The translations under genes were made by a program, and so were the position numbers. From Enterobacter hormaechei subsp. xiangfangensis (GTDB taxonomy: Bacteria; Pseudomonadota; Gammaproteobacteria; Enterobacterales; Enterobacteriaceae), in assembly GCF_001729785.1 (NCBI RefSeq), contig NZ_CP017183.1, forward strand, positions 1,674,001 through 1,738,000: a stretch of 64,000 nucleotides of DNA, read 5' to 3'. Positions 43,409-55,603 of this stretch are shown piece by piece; position 1 is the first letter of the stretch; each line of letters starts with the position of its first letter. The notes under the pieces are model-generated. The model saw only the letters and a program-made list of their open reading frames with translations, had not been told where the DNA came from and did not search any database.

Positions 43409-43825
43409 ATGCTCGATAAACTCGACGCCGCGTTACGTTTTCAGCAGGAAGCGCTCAATTTACGCGCCCAGCGGCAGGAGATTTTAGCCGCCAATATCGC
43501 CAACGCGGATACCCCCGGGTATCAGGCGCGCGATATTGATTTTTCCAGTGAACTCAAAAAAGTGATGGAGCGTGGACGTGCCGAAGGAACGGGTGTCTCA
43601 CTGGCCCTGACATCCTCACGTCATATTCCCGCTCAAGCGATGACCGCGCCAACGACCGACCTGCTTTACCGTATTCCCGATCAGCCCTCGCTTGATGGTA
43701 ACACCGTCGACATGGACCGGGAGCGCACACAGTTTGCCGATAACAGCCTGCAATACCAGACAGGCCTGACGCTACTCGGCGGGCAAATTAAAGGCATGAT
43801 GACCGTCCTACAGGGGGGCAATTAG
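43409..43825 (+). CDS. flgB: FlgB, flagellar proximal rod protein
   Basis: A 138-residue rod protein (E. coli 138). The rod/hook signature [21 protein letters not shown] is near residue 28. It joins the MS ring side of the rod. First gene of flgBCDEFGHIJ; GGAGGAG precedes the ATG. Confidence 0.97.
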   Translation: MLDKLDAALRFQQEALNLRAQRQEILAANIANADTPGYQARDIDFSSELKKVMERGRAEGTGVSLALTSSRHIPAQAMTAPTTDLLYRIPDQPSLDGNTVDMDRERTQFADNSLQYQTGLTLLGGQIKGMMTVLQGGN

Positions 43826-43828
43826 TAA

Positions 43829-44233
43829 ATGGCCTTGCTGAATATTTTTGATATCGCCGGTTCGGCATTAACGGCGCAGTCTAAACGACTGAACGTGGCC
43901 GCCAGTAACCTGGCCAACGCCGACAGCGTGACAGGCCCTGACGGGCAACCGTATCGCGCTAAACAGGTTGTCTTCCAGGTTGATGCTGCACCGGGTGCGG
44001 CAACGGGCGGCGTAAAAGTGGCGGACGTGGTTGAGAGCCAGGCACCCGACAAGCTGGTTTACGAGCCAGGCAACCCGCTCGCGGATGCCAGCGGCTACGT
44101 GAAAATGCCGAACGTGGATGTGGTCGGGGAGATGGTGAACTCCATGTCCGCGTCGCGCAGCTACCAGGCAAACGTCGAAGTGCTTAATACCGTGAAGAGC
44201 ATGATGCTCAAAACACTCACTCTCGGCCAGTAA
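43829..44233 (+). CDS. flgC: FlgC, flagellar proximal rod protein
   Basis: A 134-residue rod subunit (E. coli 134). N-terminal signature [17 protein letters not shown] and the C-terminal coiled segment with [18 protein letters not shown]. Starts 3 nt after flgB. Confidence 0.97.
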   Translation: MALLNIFDIAGSALTAQSKRLNVAASNLANADSVTGPDGQPYRAKQVVFQVDAAPGAATGGVKVADVVESQAPDKLVYEPGNPLADASGYVKMPNVDVVGEMVNSMSASRSYQANVEVLNTVKSMMLKTLTLGQ

Positions 44234-44244
44234 AGGAGACACGC

Positions 44245-44955
44245 ATGTCCATCGCCGTAAACGTGAATGACCCGACAAATACCGGCGTCAATAGCACCAG
44301 CAGTGCGACCGGTTCCAGCTCTCTCACCGGCAGCAATGCCTCCGATTTACAGAGCAGCTTCCTGACCCTGCTGGTGGCGCAGCTGAAAAATCAGGACCCG
44401 ACCAATCCGATGCAGAACAACGAACTGACCACGCAGCTTGCGCAGATCAGTACCGTCAGCGGCATTGAGAAACTGAACACCACGCTCGGCTCGGTCTCCG
44501 GTCAAATCGATAATAGCCAGTCCTTGCAGGCCGCCAACCTGATCGGTCACGGGGTGATGATCCCGGGGACCACGATTCTGGCGGGCACCAGCACTACCGA
44601 TGGCACGTCCACCACCACCACGACGCCGTTTGGCGTTGAGTTGCAGCAGCCGGCCGACAAAGTCACCGCCACAATCAAAGACGCCAGCGGCAACGTGGTG
44701 CGCACGATTGAGATTGGCGAGCTTAAAGCGGGCGTTCATACCTTTACCTGGGATGGCAGCCTGACCGACGGCACTAAAGCGCCTAACGGCTCGTATCAGG
44801 TTGCGATTAGCGCCAGCAACGGCACCACTCAGCTGGTGGCTCAGCCGCTACAGTTTGCCCTGGTTCAGGGCGTCATCAAAGGTAGCGATGGTAACAAACT
44901 GGATTTGGGTACCTCCGGTACCACCACACTCGACGAAGTTCGGCAGATTATCTAA
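44245..44955 (+). CDS. flgD: FlgD, hook cap and assembly protein
   Basis: A 236-residue hook-assembly scaffold (E. coli 231). N-terminal region SFLTLLVAQLKNQDPTNPMQ is the exported hook-capping signature; the C-terminal half has Tudor/FnIII-like folds. A Thr-rich segment sits at about 113-125. It caps the growing hook and is discarded later. Confidence 0.97.
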   Translation: MSIAVNVNDPTNTGVNSTSSATGSSSLTGSNASDLQSSFLTLLVAQLKNQDPTNPMQNNELTTQLAQISTVSGIEKLNTTLGSVSGQIDNSQSLQAANLIGHGVMIPGTTILAGTSTTDGTSTTTTTPFGVELQQPADKVTATIKDASGNVVRTIEIGELKAGVHTFTWDGSLTDGTKAPNGSYQVAISASNGTTQLVAQPLQFALVQGVIKGSDGNKLDLGTSGTTTLDEVRQII

Positions 44956-44981
44956 GCCTTCATACTTATCAGGAGTAAGTC

Positions 44982-46190
44982 ATGGCCTTTTCTCAAGCGG
45001 TCAGCGGCCTGAATGCTGCGGCCACCAACCTGGACGTCATTGGCAACAACATCGCCAACTCCGCGACCTATGGTTTTAAATCCGGTTCTGCGTCTTTTGC
45101 AGATATGTTTGCAGGCTCTAAAGTGGGCCTGGGCGTGAAGGTGGCGGGTATCACCCAGGACTTCACCGACGGGACGACCACCAACACCGGTCGCGGTCTG
45201 GACGTCGCCATCAGCCAGAACGGTTTCTTCCGTATGGTGGATGCCAACGGTTCCGTATTCTACAGCCGCAACGGCCAGTTCAAGCTGGATGAAAACCGTA
45301 ACCTGGTGAACATGCAGGGGCTTCAGTTAACCGGTTATCCGGTTGCCGGCACGCCGCCTACGGTGCAAACCGGTGCGAATCCGCAGGCGATCTCCATCCC
45401 AACGACGCTGATGGCGGCGAAGTCCACCACCACGGCCTCTCAGCAGATCAACCTGAACTCCACCGATACTGCACCAACCGTCGCCTTCGACCCGGCCAAC
45501 CCTGACTCTTACAACAAGAAAGGCACCGTGACGGTGTTTGACAGCCAGGGTAATGCGCACAACATGAACCTGTTCTATGTCAAAAACGCGACGCCAGCTA
45601 ACTCCTGGAAGGTGTATTCCCAGGACGGCAGCGTAGCGGGAGATGCAGCGAAACTGGCAACCACGCTGACCTTTAATGCGAGCGGCGTGCTGACGGGTGG
45701 CGATGATATCAAGATCACAACGGGCACCGTTCCGGGCGCGACGCCAGCCACGTTTGACATGAGTTTCGCCAACTCCATGCAACAGAATACCGGTGCGAAC
45801 AACATCGTGGCGACGAGCCAGAACGGTTATAAGCCGGGCGATCTGGTGAGCTACCAGATCAACGATGACGGTACCGTTGTCGGTAACTATTCGAACGAAC
45901 AGACCCAGGTGCTGGGCCAGATCGTGCTGGCAAACTTCGCCAACAACGAAGGCCTGAAATCCGAAGGGGACAACGTCTGGTCTGCCACGCAGTCTTCCGG
46001 TGTTGCCCTGCTGGGTACTGCGGGTTCCGGTAACTTCGGCACGCTGACCAACGGCGCGCTGGAAGCCTCTAACGTCGATCTGAGTAAAGAGCTGGTGAAC
46101 ATGATCGTCGCGCAACGTAACTACCAGTCCAACGCGCAGACCATCAAAACCCAGGATCAGATCCTTAACACGCTGGTTAACCTGCGTTAA
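44982..46190 (+). CDS. flgE: FlgE, flagellar hook protein
   Basis: A 402-residue hook subunit (E. coli 402). N-terminal NAAATNLDVIGNNIANSATY and C-terminal KELVNMIVAQRNYQSNAQTI are the terminal helices that pack into the hook core. Surface domains D1 and D2 lie between. GGAG ribosome site. Confidence 0.97.
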   Translation: MAFSQAVSGLNAAATNLDVIGNNIANSATYGFKSGSASFADMFAGSKVGLGVKVAGITQDFTDGTTTNTGRGLDVAISQNGFFRMVDANGSVFYSRNGQFKLDENRNLVNMQGLQLTGYPVAGTPPTVQTGANPQAISIPTTLMAAKSTTTASQQINLNSTDTAPTVAFDPANPDSYNKKGTVTVFDSQGNAHNMNLFYVKNATPANSWKVYSQDGSVAGDAAKLATTLTFNASGVLTGGDDIKITTGTVPGATPATFDMSFANSMQQNTGANNIVATSQNGYKPGDLVSYQINDDGTVVGNYSNEQTQVLGQIVLANFANNEGLKSEGDNVWSATQSSGVALLGTAGSGNFGTLTNGALEASNVDLSKELVNMIVAQRNYQSNAQTIKTQDQILNTLVNLR

Positions 46191-46210
46191 GCAGCTGACG
46201 GGAAAGCGCA

Positions 46211-47760
<1,550 letters not shown>

Positions 47761-47817
47761 GGTGTAGCCCGGTGCGGTAAACGTCGCACCGGCTCCCTGT
47801 TTTCGAAGATGAAGGCA

Positions 47818-48516
47818 ATGCAAAAAAACGCGGCGTTTCGTTATCCGATCCTGACTGTTCTGGCCGTCACCCTCAGCGGGTGTGCCTGGATCCCGTCTAA
47901 ACCATTGGTACAGGGTGCGACTACCGCCCAACCCGTTCCCGGCCCCGCGCCGGTGGTGAACGGCTCTATTTTCCAGACCGCGCAGCCGATTAACTACGGT
48001 TATCAGCCGCTGTTTGAAGACCGTCGTCCGCGTAACGTTGGCGATACGCTGACCATTGTGTTGCAGGAAAACGTCAGCGCGAGCAAGAGCTCGTCGGCGA
48101 ACGCCAGCCGCGACGGCAAAACCAATTTTGGTTTCGACACCGTACCGCGCTATCTGCAAGGGCTGTTCGGCAACGCCCGTGCGGATGTGGAAGCCTCCGG
48201 CGGCAACACCTTTAACGGTAAAGGTGGCGCGAACGCCAGCAATACCTTCAGCGGAACGCTGACGGTAACGGTTGACCAGGTTCTGGTGAACGGCAACCTA
48301 CACGTGGTGGGCGAAAAACAGATCGCCATTAACCAGGGTACGGAATTCATTCGTTTCTCCGGTGTGGTTAACCCTCGCACTATCAGCGGCACCAACACCG
48401 TACCGTCCACCCAGGTGGCGGATGCGCGCATTGAGTACGTCGGCAACGGCTACATCAACGAAGCGCAAAATATGGGCTGGCTGCAACGCTTCTTCCTTAA
48501 CCTATCGCCGATGTAA
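47818..48516 (+). CDS. flgH: FlgH, L-ring lipoprotein
   Basis: A 232-residue outer-membrane lipoprotein (E. coli 232). Lipobox LSGC with Cys at 21; the body is close to E. coli ([20 protein letters not shown]). ATG 47818 is the E. coli start (MQKNAA) and AAGG lies upstream; ATG 47809 is three codons earlier. Confidence 0.97.
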   Translation: MQKNAAFRYPILTVLAVTLSGCAWIPSKPLVQGATTAQPVPGPAPVVNGSIFQTAQPINYGYQPLFEDRRPRNVGDTLTIVLQENVSASKSSSANASRDGKTNFGFDTVPRYLQGLFGNARADVEASGGNTFNGKGGANASNTFSGTLTVTVDQVLVNGNLHVVGEKQIAINQGTEFIRFSGVVNPRTISGTNTVPSTQVADARIEYVGNGYINEAQNMGWLQRFFLNLSPM

Positions 48517-48528
48517 GCGAGGTGACCT

Positions 48529-49626
48529 ATGTATAAATTTCTCTTCGCCGTGGCGCTGTCGCTGGTCGCTACCGTTGCGCAGGCCGATCGCATACGCGAT
48601 CTCACCAGCGTGCAGGGCGTGCGCGAAAACTCCCTGATTGGCTATGGCCTGGTGGTGGGGCTGGATGGGACGGGTGACCAGACGACCCAGACGCCGTTCA
48701 CCACCCAGAGCCTGAACAACATGCTCTCGCAGCTCGGTATTACCGTACCGGCCGGGACCAACATGCAGCTGAAAAACGTGGCGGCCGTGATGGTGACCGC
48801 GTCTTATCCGGCCTTTGCGCGTCAGGGGCAAACCATCGACGTGGTTGTCTCGTCGATGGGTAATGCCAAAAGCCTGCGTGGCGGTACGTTGCTGATGACG
48901 CCGCTGAAAGGCGTTGACAGCCAGGTGTATGCTCTGGCGCAGGGCAACATTCTGGTTGGCGGAGCAGGCGCGTCGGCGGGCGGCAGCAGCGTGCAGGTGA
49001 ACCAGCTGAACGGGGGACGTATTACCAACGGCGCGATCATCGAACGTGAGCTGCCGACCCAGTTCGGCACCGGCAACACCATTAACCTGCAACTGAATAA
49101 CGAAGACTTTACGATGGCGCAGCAGATCGCTGACACCATCAACCGCAGCCGGGGCTACGGCAGCGCCACCGCGCTGGATGCCCGCACCGTGCAGATCCGC
49201 ACGTCAACCGGCAGCAGCAACCAGGTGCGGATGCTGGCCGATATCCAGAATATGGAAGTGAACGTGCCGGTTCAGGATGCGAAAGTCATTATCAACTCCC
49301 GTACCGGCTCGGTGGTGATGAACCGCGAAGTGACGCTGGACAGCTGCGCCGTGGCGCAGGGCAATCTCTCCGTCACGGTTAACCGCTCGGCCAACGTCAG
49401 CCAGCCGGATACCCCGTTTGGTGGCGGTCAGACGGTAGTGACCCCGCAAACGCAGATTGATTTACGACAGAGCGGCGGTTCGTTGCAGAGCGTGCGCTCC
49501 AGCGCCAACCTGAACAGCGTGGTGCGTGCCTTGAATGCGCTGGGTGCAACGCCAATGGATCTGATGTCCATTCTGCAATCCATGCAAAGTGCAGGCTGCC
49601 TGCGCGCTAAACTGGAAATCATCTAA
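48529..49626 (+). CDS. flgI: FlgI, P-ring protein
   Basis: A 365-residue periplasmic protein (E. coli 365) with signal peptide ending VAQADRIRD. Conserved [20 protein letters not shown] near residue 30. It forms the ring in the peptidoglycan layer with help from FlgA. Stop is directly followed by the flgJ ATG. Confidence 0.97.
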   Translation: MYKFLFAVALSLVATVAQADRIRDLTSVQGVRENSLIGYGLVVGLDGTGDQTTQTPFTTQSLNNMLSQLGITVPAGTNMQLKNVAAVMVTASYPAFARQGQTIDVVVSSMGNAKSLRGGTLLMTPLKGVDSQVYALAQGNILVGGAGASAGGSSVQVNQLNGGRITNGAIIERELPTQFGTGNTINLQLNNEDFTMAQQIADTINRSRGYGSATALDARTVQIRTSTGSSNQVRMLADIQNMEVNVPVQDAKVIINSRTGSVVMNREVTLDSCAVAQGNLSVTVNRSANVSQPDTPFGGGQTVVTPQTQIDLRQSGGSLQSVRSSANLNSVVRALNALGATPMDLMSILQSMQSAGCLRAKLEII

Positions 49627-50580
49627 ATGCTGACCGATAGCAAACTGTTGACCAGTGCCGCCTGGGATGCCCAGTCGCTCAACGAGCTGAAAACCAAAGC
49701 GGGCAAGGATCCGGCGGCGAATATCCGCCCGGTTGCCCGTCAGGTGGAAGGCATGTTCGTGCAGATGATGTTGAAAAGCATGCGTGAAACTCTGCCGAAA
49801 GACGGCATGTTCAGCAGTGATTCCACGCGGCTTTACACCAGCATGTACGATCAGCAGATTGCCCAGCAAATGACCGCCGGAAAGGGGCTCGGCCTGGCGG
49901 ACATGATCGTGAAGCAGACCGCAGCCGCTCAGGGACTCCCGCCTGAAGAGGCCCCGCCGCAGGTGCCGCTGAAGTTTGATCTGGAAAAGGTGACCAGTTA
50001 TCAAAATCAGGCGCTAACGCAGATGGTGCGTAAGGCGATGCCGAAGCCGGCAGAAACGCGTGACGAGCCGCTCTCCGGCGACAGCAAAGACTTCCTGGCG
50101 CAGCTCTCCCTGCCGGCGCGTCTTGCCAGTGAAGAGAGCGGCGTGCCGCACCATCTGATTCTGGCGCAGGCGGCGCTGGAGTCGGGCTGGGGGCAACGTC
50201 AGATCCGCAGGGAGAACGGCGAGCCGAGCTTCAACATCTTTGGCGTGAAGGCCACCTCCAGCTGGAAAGGGCCGACCACGGAAATCACCACCACCGAATA
50301 TGAAAACGGTGCGGCAGTGAAGGTGAAAGCCAAATTCCGCGTCTACAGCTCGTATCTGGAAGCGTTGTCGGATTATGTCGGGCTGCTGAGCCGGAACCCG
50401 CGCTACACTGCGGTGACCCAGGCCGCCACGCCAGAGCAGGGCGCTCAGGCATTACAGAATGCCGGCTACGCGACCGATCCAAACTATGCACGCAAGCTGA
50501 CCAGCATGATCCAGCAGCTGAAATCCATGTCTGAGAAGGTCAGTAAAGCGTATAGCACAGATCTCGAAAATCTGTTCTGA
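49627..50580 (+). CDS. flgJ: FlgJ, rod cap and peptidoglycan hydrolase
   Basis: A 317-residue two-domain protein (E. coli 313). The N-terminal half caps the rod (VEGMFVQMMLKSMRETLP), and the C-terminal half is a glucosaminidase domain with catalytic Glu185 in AQAALESGWGQ. It cuts a gap in peptidoglycan for rod assembly. Starts at the base after the flgI stop, so the two are coupled. Confidence 0.96.
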   Translation: MLTDSKLLTSAAWDAQSLNELKTKAGKDPAANIRPVARQVEGMFVQMMLKSMRETLPKDGMFSSDSTRLYTSMYDQQIAQQMTAGKGLGLADMIVKQTAAAQGLPPEEAPPQVPLKFDLEKVTSYQNQALTQMVRKAMPKPAETRDEPLSGDSKDFLAQLSLPARLASEESGVPHHLILAQAALESGWGQRQIRRENGEPSFNIFGVKATSSWKGPTTEITTTEYENGAAVKVKAKFRVYSSYLEALSDYVGLLSRNPRYTAVTQAATPEQGAQALQNAGYATDPNYARKLTSMIQQLKSMSEKVSKAYSTDLENLF

Positions 50581-50586
50581 AAGTTC

Positions 50587-50613
50587 TCAAGTCCCGGAGG
50601 AGGTTGCCGATAA
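50587..50613 (+). promoter_or_regulatory. FliA (sigma-28) promoter of flgKL
   Basis: TCAAGTCC-N11-GCCGATAA between flgJ and flgK. The -10 is a perfect match and the -35 resembles the known E. coli flgK promoter. Allows late, FliA-dependent expression of the hook-filament junction genes. Confidence 0.88.
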
Positions 50614-50655
50614 CCTTCATCAGGACTCGTGTCTGAACGTATAAAAGGAACCCCC

Positions 50656-52296
50656 ATGTCCAGTTTGATTAACAGCGCCATGAGTGGCCTCAGTGCTGCG
50701 CAGTCGGCACTCAATACCGTCAGTAATAATATTTCAAGCTACAACGTGGCAGGTTATACCCGCCAGACCACCATTCTGGGGGCATCAAACAGCACCCTGA
50801 CCGGTGGTGGCTGGGTGGGTAACGGGGTCTATGTCTCCGGCGTTCAGCGTGAATATGATGCGTTTATCACCAACCAGCTGCGTGCGGCGCAGAACCAGAG
50901 CAGTGGGCTGACCACGCGCTACCAGCAGATGTCAAAAATTGACGACGTGCTGTCGGATACCACGAACTCGCTTTCTGCCAACCTCCAGGATTTCTTTAAA
51001 AGCCTGCAAACGCTGGTGAGTAACGCAGAAGATCCGGCTGCACGCCAGACGGTGCTCGGTAAGGCGGATGGTCTGGTAAACCAGTTTAAAACCAACGATC
51101 AATATCTCCGCGATCAGGATGCGCAGGTCAATACGGCGATTTCTACCAGCGTCGATCAGATCAATAACTATGCGAAGCAGATTGCTAACCTTAACGATCA
51201 GATCTCCCGGCTGACTGGCGTAGGGGCGGGCGCATCCCCGAACGAACTGCTCGATCAGCGCGATCAGCTGGTGAGTGAACTGAACAAGATTGTCGGTGTG
51301 GACGTTACCGTACAGGACAGCGGCACGTATAACATCTCTATCGCCAACGGTTACACCCTGGTACAGGGCAGCAACGCAAGTCAGCTGGCGGCGGTGAAAT
51401 CCAGTGCGGACCCAGCGCGTACAACGATTGCGTATGTGGATGCCGCAGCAGGCAACGTGGAGATCTCTGAAAAACAGATCACCACGGGGTCGCTTGGAGG
51501 GCTGTTAACGTTCCGTTCTCAGGATCTGGATCAGGCGCGAAACACCCTCAACCAGATGGCGCTGGCGTTTGCGGATGCCATGAATACCCAGCACCAGGCG
51601 GGCTTTGACGCCAACGGAGATAAAGGCGGCAAGCTGTTTGATTTTGGCTCCCCGGCAGTGCTGAGTAACGGCAAAAACACCGGAAGCGCGTCCGTTACGG
51701 CAACGATGACGGACAGTACCAAGGTCCAGGCGACAAATTACAAAGTTGAGTATAACGGTACTGACTGGACAATCACGCGTCTGTCGGACAACACCAGCTT
51801 CACGGCCAAGCCTGACGCCAGCGGTAATCTTTCGTTTGATGGTCTTAACGTTAAGATTAGCGGCTCAGCCAATAATAAAGACAGTTTCATCGTCAAACCG
51901 GTGAATGACGTCATTGTGAATATGGACGTTGCGATCAGCGACGAATCCAAACTGGCGATGGCCTCCGCGCAAGGAAGCGGCGAAAGTGACAATACCAATG
52001 GCCAGAAGCTGCTGGATTTGCAGAGCGCTAAGCTGGTGGGGGGGAACAAAACCTTTAACGATGCTTATGCCGCGCTGGTCAGTACGGTGGGCAGCACCAC
52101 GGCGTCGCTGAAAACCAGCAGCGAAACCAAAGTTAACGTGGTGACGCAGCTGACCAAACAACAGCAGTCAATCTCCGGGGTTAACCTGGATGAAGAGTAT
52201 GGCAACCTGCAACGCTATCAGCAGTACTATCTGGCGAATGCGCAGGTGCTGCAAACGGCGAGCACGCTGTTTGATGCATTGATCAATATCCGCTAA
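50656..52296 (+). CDS. flgK: FlgK, hook-filament junction protein 1
   Basis: A 546-residue junction protein (E. coli 547). N-terminal SLINSAMSGLSAAQSALNTV and C-terminal LQRYQQYYLANAQVLQTAST are the conserved terminal helices. ATG 50656 chosen from homology and the AAGGAACC upstream; ATG 50629 adds 9 residues. Carried to the exporter by FlgN. Confidence 0.97.
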   Translation: MSSLINSAMSGLSAAQSALNTVSNNISSYNVAGYTRQTTILGASNSTLTGGGWVGNGVYVSGVQREYDAFITNQLRAAQNQSSGLTTRYQQMSKIDDVLSDTTNSLSANLQDFFKSLQTLVSNAEDPAARQTVLGKADGLVNQFKTNDQYLRDQDAQVNTAISTSVDQINNYAKQIANLNDQISRLTGVGAGASPNELLDQRDQLVSELNKIVGVDVTVQDSGTYNISIANGYTLVQGSNASQLAAVKSSADPARTTIAYVDAAAGNVEISEKQITTGSLGGLLTFRSQDLDQARNTLNQMALAFADAMNTQHQAGFDANGDKGGKLFDFGSPAVLSNGKNTGSASVTATMTDSTKVQATNYKVEYNGTDWTITRLSDNTSFTAKPDASGNLSFDGLNVKISGSANNKDSFIVKPVNDVIVNMDVAISDESKLAMASAQGSGESDNTNGQKLLDLQSAKLVGGNKTFNDAYAALVSTVGSTTASLKTSSETKVNVVTQLTKQQQSISGVNLDEEYGNLQRYQQYYLANAQVLQTASTLFDALINIR

Positions 52297-52312
52297 GGCT
52301 GAGGCATAAAAA

Positions 52313-53266
52313 ATGCGTATTAGTACTCAAATGATGTATGAGCAAAGCATGCGCGGCGTGACGAACTCCCAAAGTCTCTGGCTCAGCTACGGCGAGCAGA
52401 TGTCTACGGGGAAGCGCATCAATCGTCCATCTGACGATCCGATTGCCGCTTCGCAGGCCGTTGTGCTCTCTCAGGCACAAACGCAAAACAGCCAGTATGC
52501 GCTGGCGCGCTCCTTCGCTACGACGAAAGTCTCGCTGGAAGAGAACGTGTTATCGCAAGTGACAACCGCTATCCAGGCTGCTCAGGAAAAGATTGTCAAT
52601 GCGGGCAACGGTACGTTAAGTGACGATGACCGCGCTTCGCTGGCCACGAACCTGCAAGGTATTCGCGATCAGCTCATGAACCTGGCTAACAGCACGGACG
52701 GTAACGGCCGCTATATTTTTTCCGGTTACAAGACCGAAGCGGCGGCTTTCGACCAGACTACGGGTGATTATAAGGGCGGCGGAACGCCAATCAGCCAGCA
52801 GGTTGACTCCGCGCGCACGATGCAAATCAGCCATACGGGCACTGAAGTTTTCGATAGCTTCACCAGCAATGCGAAGCCAGAGCCAGATGGTAGTAAACCG
52901 GAAACGAATTTGTTCAAGATCCTCGACTCCGCAATTGAAGCGCTGAATACGCCGATTGGGGAGGATGAAACGAAAGCCGAGGCGTTTACGGCGGCTATTG
53001 ATAAAGCCAACCGTGGCCTGAGCAACTCCCTCAACAACGTGCTGACCGTGCGCGCCGACCTCGGCATCAAGCTGGATGAGCTGGGCAAGCTGGACGCTCT
53101 GGGTGAAGACCGCGCGCTGGGTCAGACCCAGCAGATGAGTAACCTGGTTGACGTGGACTGGAACTCGGTGATTTCGTCCTACACCATGCAGCAGGCGGCG
53201 TTGCAGGCCTCGTATAAAGCCTTTAGCGATATGCAGGGTATGTCTTTGTTCCAGATGAACAGATAA
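52313..53266 (+). CDS. flgL: FlgL, hook-filament junction protein 2
   Basis: A 317-residue flagellin-like junction protein (E. coli 317). N-terminal MRISTQMMYEQSMRGVTNSQ and the C-terminal helix SYTMQQAALQASYKAFSDMQ agree with the family. Last gene of flgKL, followed by a strong terminator. Confidence 0.97.
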   Translation: MRISTQMMYEQSMRGVTNSQSLWLSYGEQMSTGKRINRPSDDPIAASQAVVLSQAQTQNSQYALARSFATTKVSLEENVLSQVTTAIQAAQEKIVNAGNGTLSDDDRASLATNLQGIRDQLMNLANSTDGNGRYIFSGYKTEAAAFDQTTGDYKGGGTPISQQVDSARTMQISHTGTEVFDSFTSNAKPEPDGSKPETNLFKILDSAIEALNTPIGEDETKAEAFTAAIDKANRGLSNSLNNVLTVRADLGIKLDELGKLDALGEDRALGQTQQMSNLVDVDWNSVISSYTMQQAALQASYKAFSDMQGMSLFQMNR

Positions 53267-53312
53267 GACTCTGACCTGTTTAACATGTCTTGAAACTGGG
53301 CATGTTTTGACT

Positions 53313-53346
53313 GCCCAACCCGTCCGGGTTGGGCATTTTTTTTTTA
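53313..53346 (+). terminator. flgKL terminator
   Basis: GCCCAACCC / GGGTTGGGC hairpin, GTCC loop, followed by a run of ten T. Confidence 0.92.
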
Positions 53347-54555
53347 CACACTTTCTGCCTGTGCGGACAGCACCCGGGCGCTTTCAATCACTCTGATAGC
53401 CAGCGCAATGGCACCACACAGGGTTGCCAGAGCCACCACGCCAGACCAGCCTGCCAGCGTGTAGATATTGCTGCCTAATGCCGAACCCAGCGCCATTCCG
53501 ATGAAAATGACGGTAAACAGCAGGGCGTTCAGGCGTCCGCGGGCCTGCGGCTCAAGGCTGTAGACCAGATTCTGGTGGGCCACGAGGCTGGACTGCAAGC
53601 CGAGATCGAAACCGACAGCGGAGAGGGCAATCAGGATCAACTGACCGTGTATACCCAGTGCCGGCATCAGGAACATCAGGGCAAACGAGAGGGTCACCAG
53701 CGCGGCACCCAGTTGGGTGACTTTACCGGCGCCCAGCTTATCTGCCAGACCACCTGCCAGCGGTGCGGCCAGCGCGCCAGCGGCTCCGGCAATACCAAAT
53801 CCACCAGCCACGGCGCTGCCAAGGTGATACCGTTCCAGCAGCATGACCGCCAGCGTTGACCAGAATGCGCTAAAGGCAATCGACAGAAAACCCTGGGCCA
53901 GCGCGGCCCGACGCAGCGCCGGGTAGCGGCGCCAGAGGTGTTCCATGGAGCGCATCAGCGCCGGGTAGCTCAGCGTGGAGTGAACGGCGAAGCGGGGAAG
54001 CACGGCCCACATGACCACGCCGACAAAGGCAATACTTGCGGCGGCCAGCTGATACATCACCCGCCAGCCAAAGGCTTCACCCACCACGCCGCTCACGGTT
54101 CTGGAGAGCAAAATCCCCAGCAGCAGGCCGGTCATCACCGTGCCGACCGTTTTTCCCTGTTTGCCTTCCGGCGCGAGGATCGCTGCGGCCGGGACAATAT
54201 CCTGCGCCATGGTGGCGGCCATGCCAATCAGCAGGCTGGTGAGCAGCAGGGAGTGCAGTTGTCCGGTCAGGCTACAACCCAGCAGGAACAGCGCCAGAGC
54301 CGCACTTTTTATCAGGATCAGCGTTCTGCGATCATGACGATCGCCGAGCGGCAGCAGAAACAGGATACCTAAGGCATAACCCGCCTGGGTAAGCGTCGGG
54401 ACCATGCCCATGCCTTCGATACTCAGGTTCAGGTCTGAGCCCATCAGCGGCAGCAGAGGCTGGGCATAATAGATGGATGCCACGCTAAAGCCCGCACCGA
54501 GCGCCAGCATTAAGATTACCCAGCGGCTTACGGCCCGGGTGGTAGTTGTGTTCAT
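53344..54555 (-). CDS. MFS transporter of the drug:H+ antiporter type
   Basis: A 403-residue 12-helix MFS protein. The loop motif after helix 2 is LPLGDRHDRRTLIL, and later GGLADKLGAG. Substrate unknown; the family often exports sugars, amino acids or drugs. Its stop lies in the flgL terminator tail. Divergent from a LysR gene and not in the E. coli flgL-rne gap, so it looks like an accessory insertion. Confidence 0.88.
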   Translation of the reverse strand: MNTTTTRAVSRWVILMLALGAGFSVASIYYAQPLLPLMGSDLNLSIEGMGMVPTLTQAGYALGILFLLPLGDRHDRRTLILIKSAALALFLLGCSLTGQLHSLLLTSLLIGMAATMAQDIVPAAAILAPEGKQGKTVGTVMTGLLLGILLSRTVSGVVGEAFGWRVMYQLAAASIAFVGVVMWAVLPRFAVHSTLSYPALMRSMEHLWRRYPALRRAALAQGFLSIAFSAFWSTLAVMLLERYHLGSAVAGGFGIAGAAGALAAPLAGGLADKLGAGKVTQLGAALVTLSFALMFLMPALGIHGQLILIALSAVGFDLGLQSSLVAHQNLVYSLEPQARGRLNALLFTVIFIGMALGSALGSNIYTLAGWSGVVALATLCGAIALAIRVIESARVLSAQAESV

Positions 54556-54664
54556 AAGATGTTCCTCATTCGTCGTGTGCGGCTATTTTTTATCAGTACG
54601 CCTTGCGACGGTAGCGGGCGCGGTGGTAAAACGCTTATACGTGTAGCGTATGGATGGAAATGGT

Positions 54665-55603
54665 ATGAAAAGGCCTGAGCGTATAGATCGGGTAGAACTG
54701 ATGCGAACGTTTGTTCGCATTGTGGAGGCGGGGTCTCTTTCTGCGGCAGCACGTCAGCTGGCAACAACCCAGGCAACGGTGAGCCGACGGTTGCAGTCGC
54801 TTGAGACCATGCTGGGAGTACGCCTGATGCTGCGCACAACCCATACGACCCGGCTGACCGATGACGGCGAACGCTGCTATCAGCATGCCCGACGGGTGAT
54901 TGACAGCTGGCTGGCGCTGGAAGACGAGGTAGGGCAGACGGAAGATGAACCGGTTGGGGTGCTGAGGGTGCGCGCCCCGCACGCGTTTTGCCAGGATCAG
55001 CTTCTTAAACCGTTAACCGAATTTTTGCAGCGCTATCCCCAGCTTTCTGTTGAGTGGATGCTCAACGATCGCTCGGTTGATTTCCTCGGCGACAACCTTG
55101 ACTGTGCTATTCGGGTGGGTGTGGAAGTCGATCCGGCAACCGTGTCCGTGCTGCTGGCTGAAGTGCCGCGCTCGGTGGTGGCTTCACCGGAATTACTGGC
55201 CCGTTATCCCGCGGTTAAAACGCCGGAAGATTTGCAACAGCTTCCCTGGATTGCCATCAGCTCTTTTTATCAACGCCATGTGGAGCTTTTCCACGATGCA
55301 TCATCTGCCCCGACGCGGGTTACCATTACGCCACGCCTGAGTACCGACAGCCTGTATGTGGCGCGCAATACGGCACTCACCGGGCTAGGCGTTGCGGTGG
55401 TATCCAGCTGGACAGTACAGGATGATATTCAGGAAGGACGACTGGTGCATCTACTGCCAGAGTGGCAGCCGGCAGCGCTACCGGTACATCTGGTTTACCC
55501 CTGGTCTCGTTATTATCCGGCGCGCTTGCGGCGTTTTCTGGAGCTGATGCGGCAGATAATGCCGGAGGTTACCGGAATGAGAAAGCCCCTGCAACAGCCA
55601 TAA
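54665..55603 (+). CDS. LysR-type transcriptional regulator
   Basis: A 312-residue regulator: helix-turn-helix at about 10-65 (LMRTFVRIVEAGSLSAAARQ, TQATVSRRLQSLE) and a ligand domain from about 90. It lies divergent to the MFS gene with about 109 bp between, so it probably controls it. Start uncertain between ATG 54665 and ATG 54650; neither has a strong ribosome site. Confidence 0.88.
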   Translation: MKRPERIDRVELMRTFVRIVEAGSLSAAARQLATTQATVSRRLQSLETMLGVRLMLRTTHTTRLTDDGERCYQHARRVIDSWLALEDEVGQTEDEPVGVLRVRAPHAFCQDQLLKPLTEFLQRYPQLSVEWMLNDRSVDFLGDNLDCAIRVGVEVDPATVSVLLAEVPRSVVASPELLARYPAVKTPEDLQQLPWIAISSFYQRHVELFHDASSAPTRVTITPRLSTDSLYVARNTALTGLGVAVVSSWTVQDDIQEGRLVHLLPEWQPAALPVHLVYPWSRYYPARLRRFLELMRQIMPEVTGMRKPLQQP

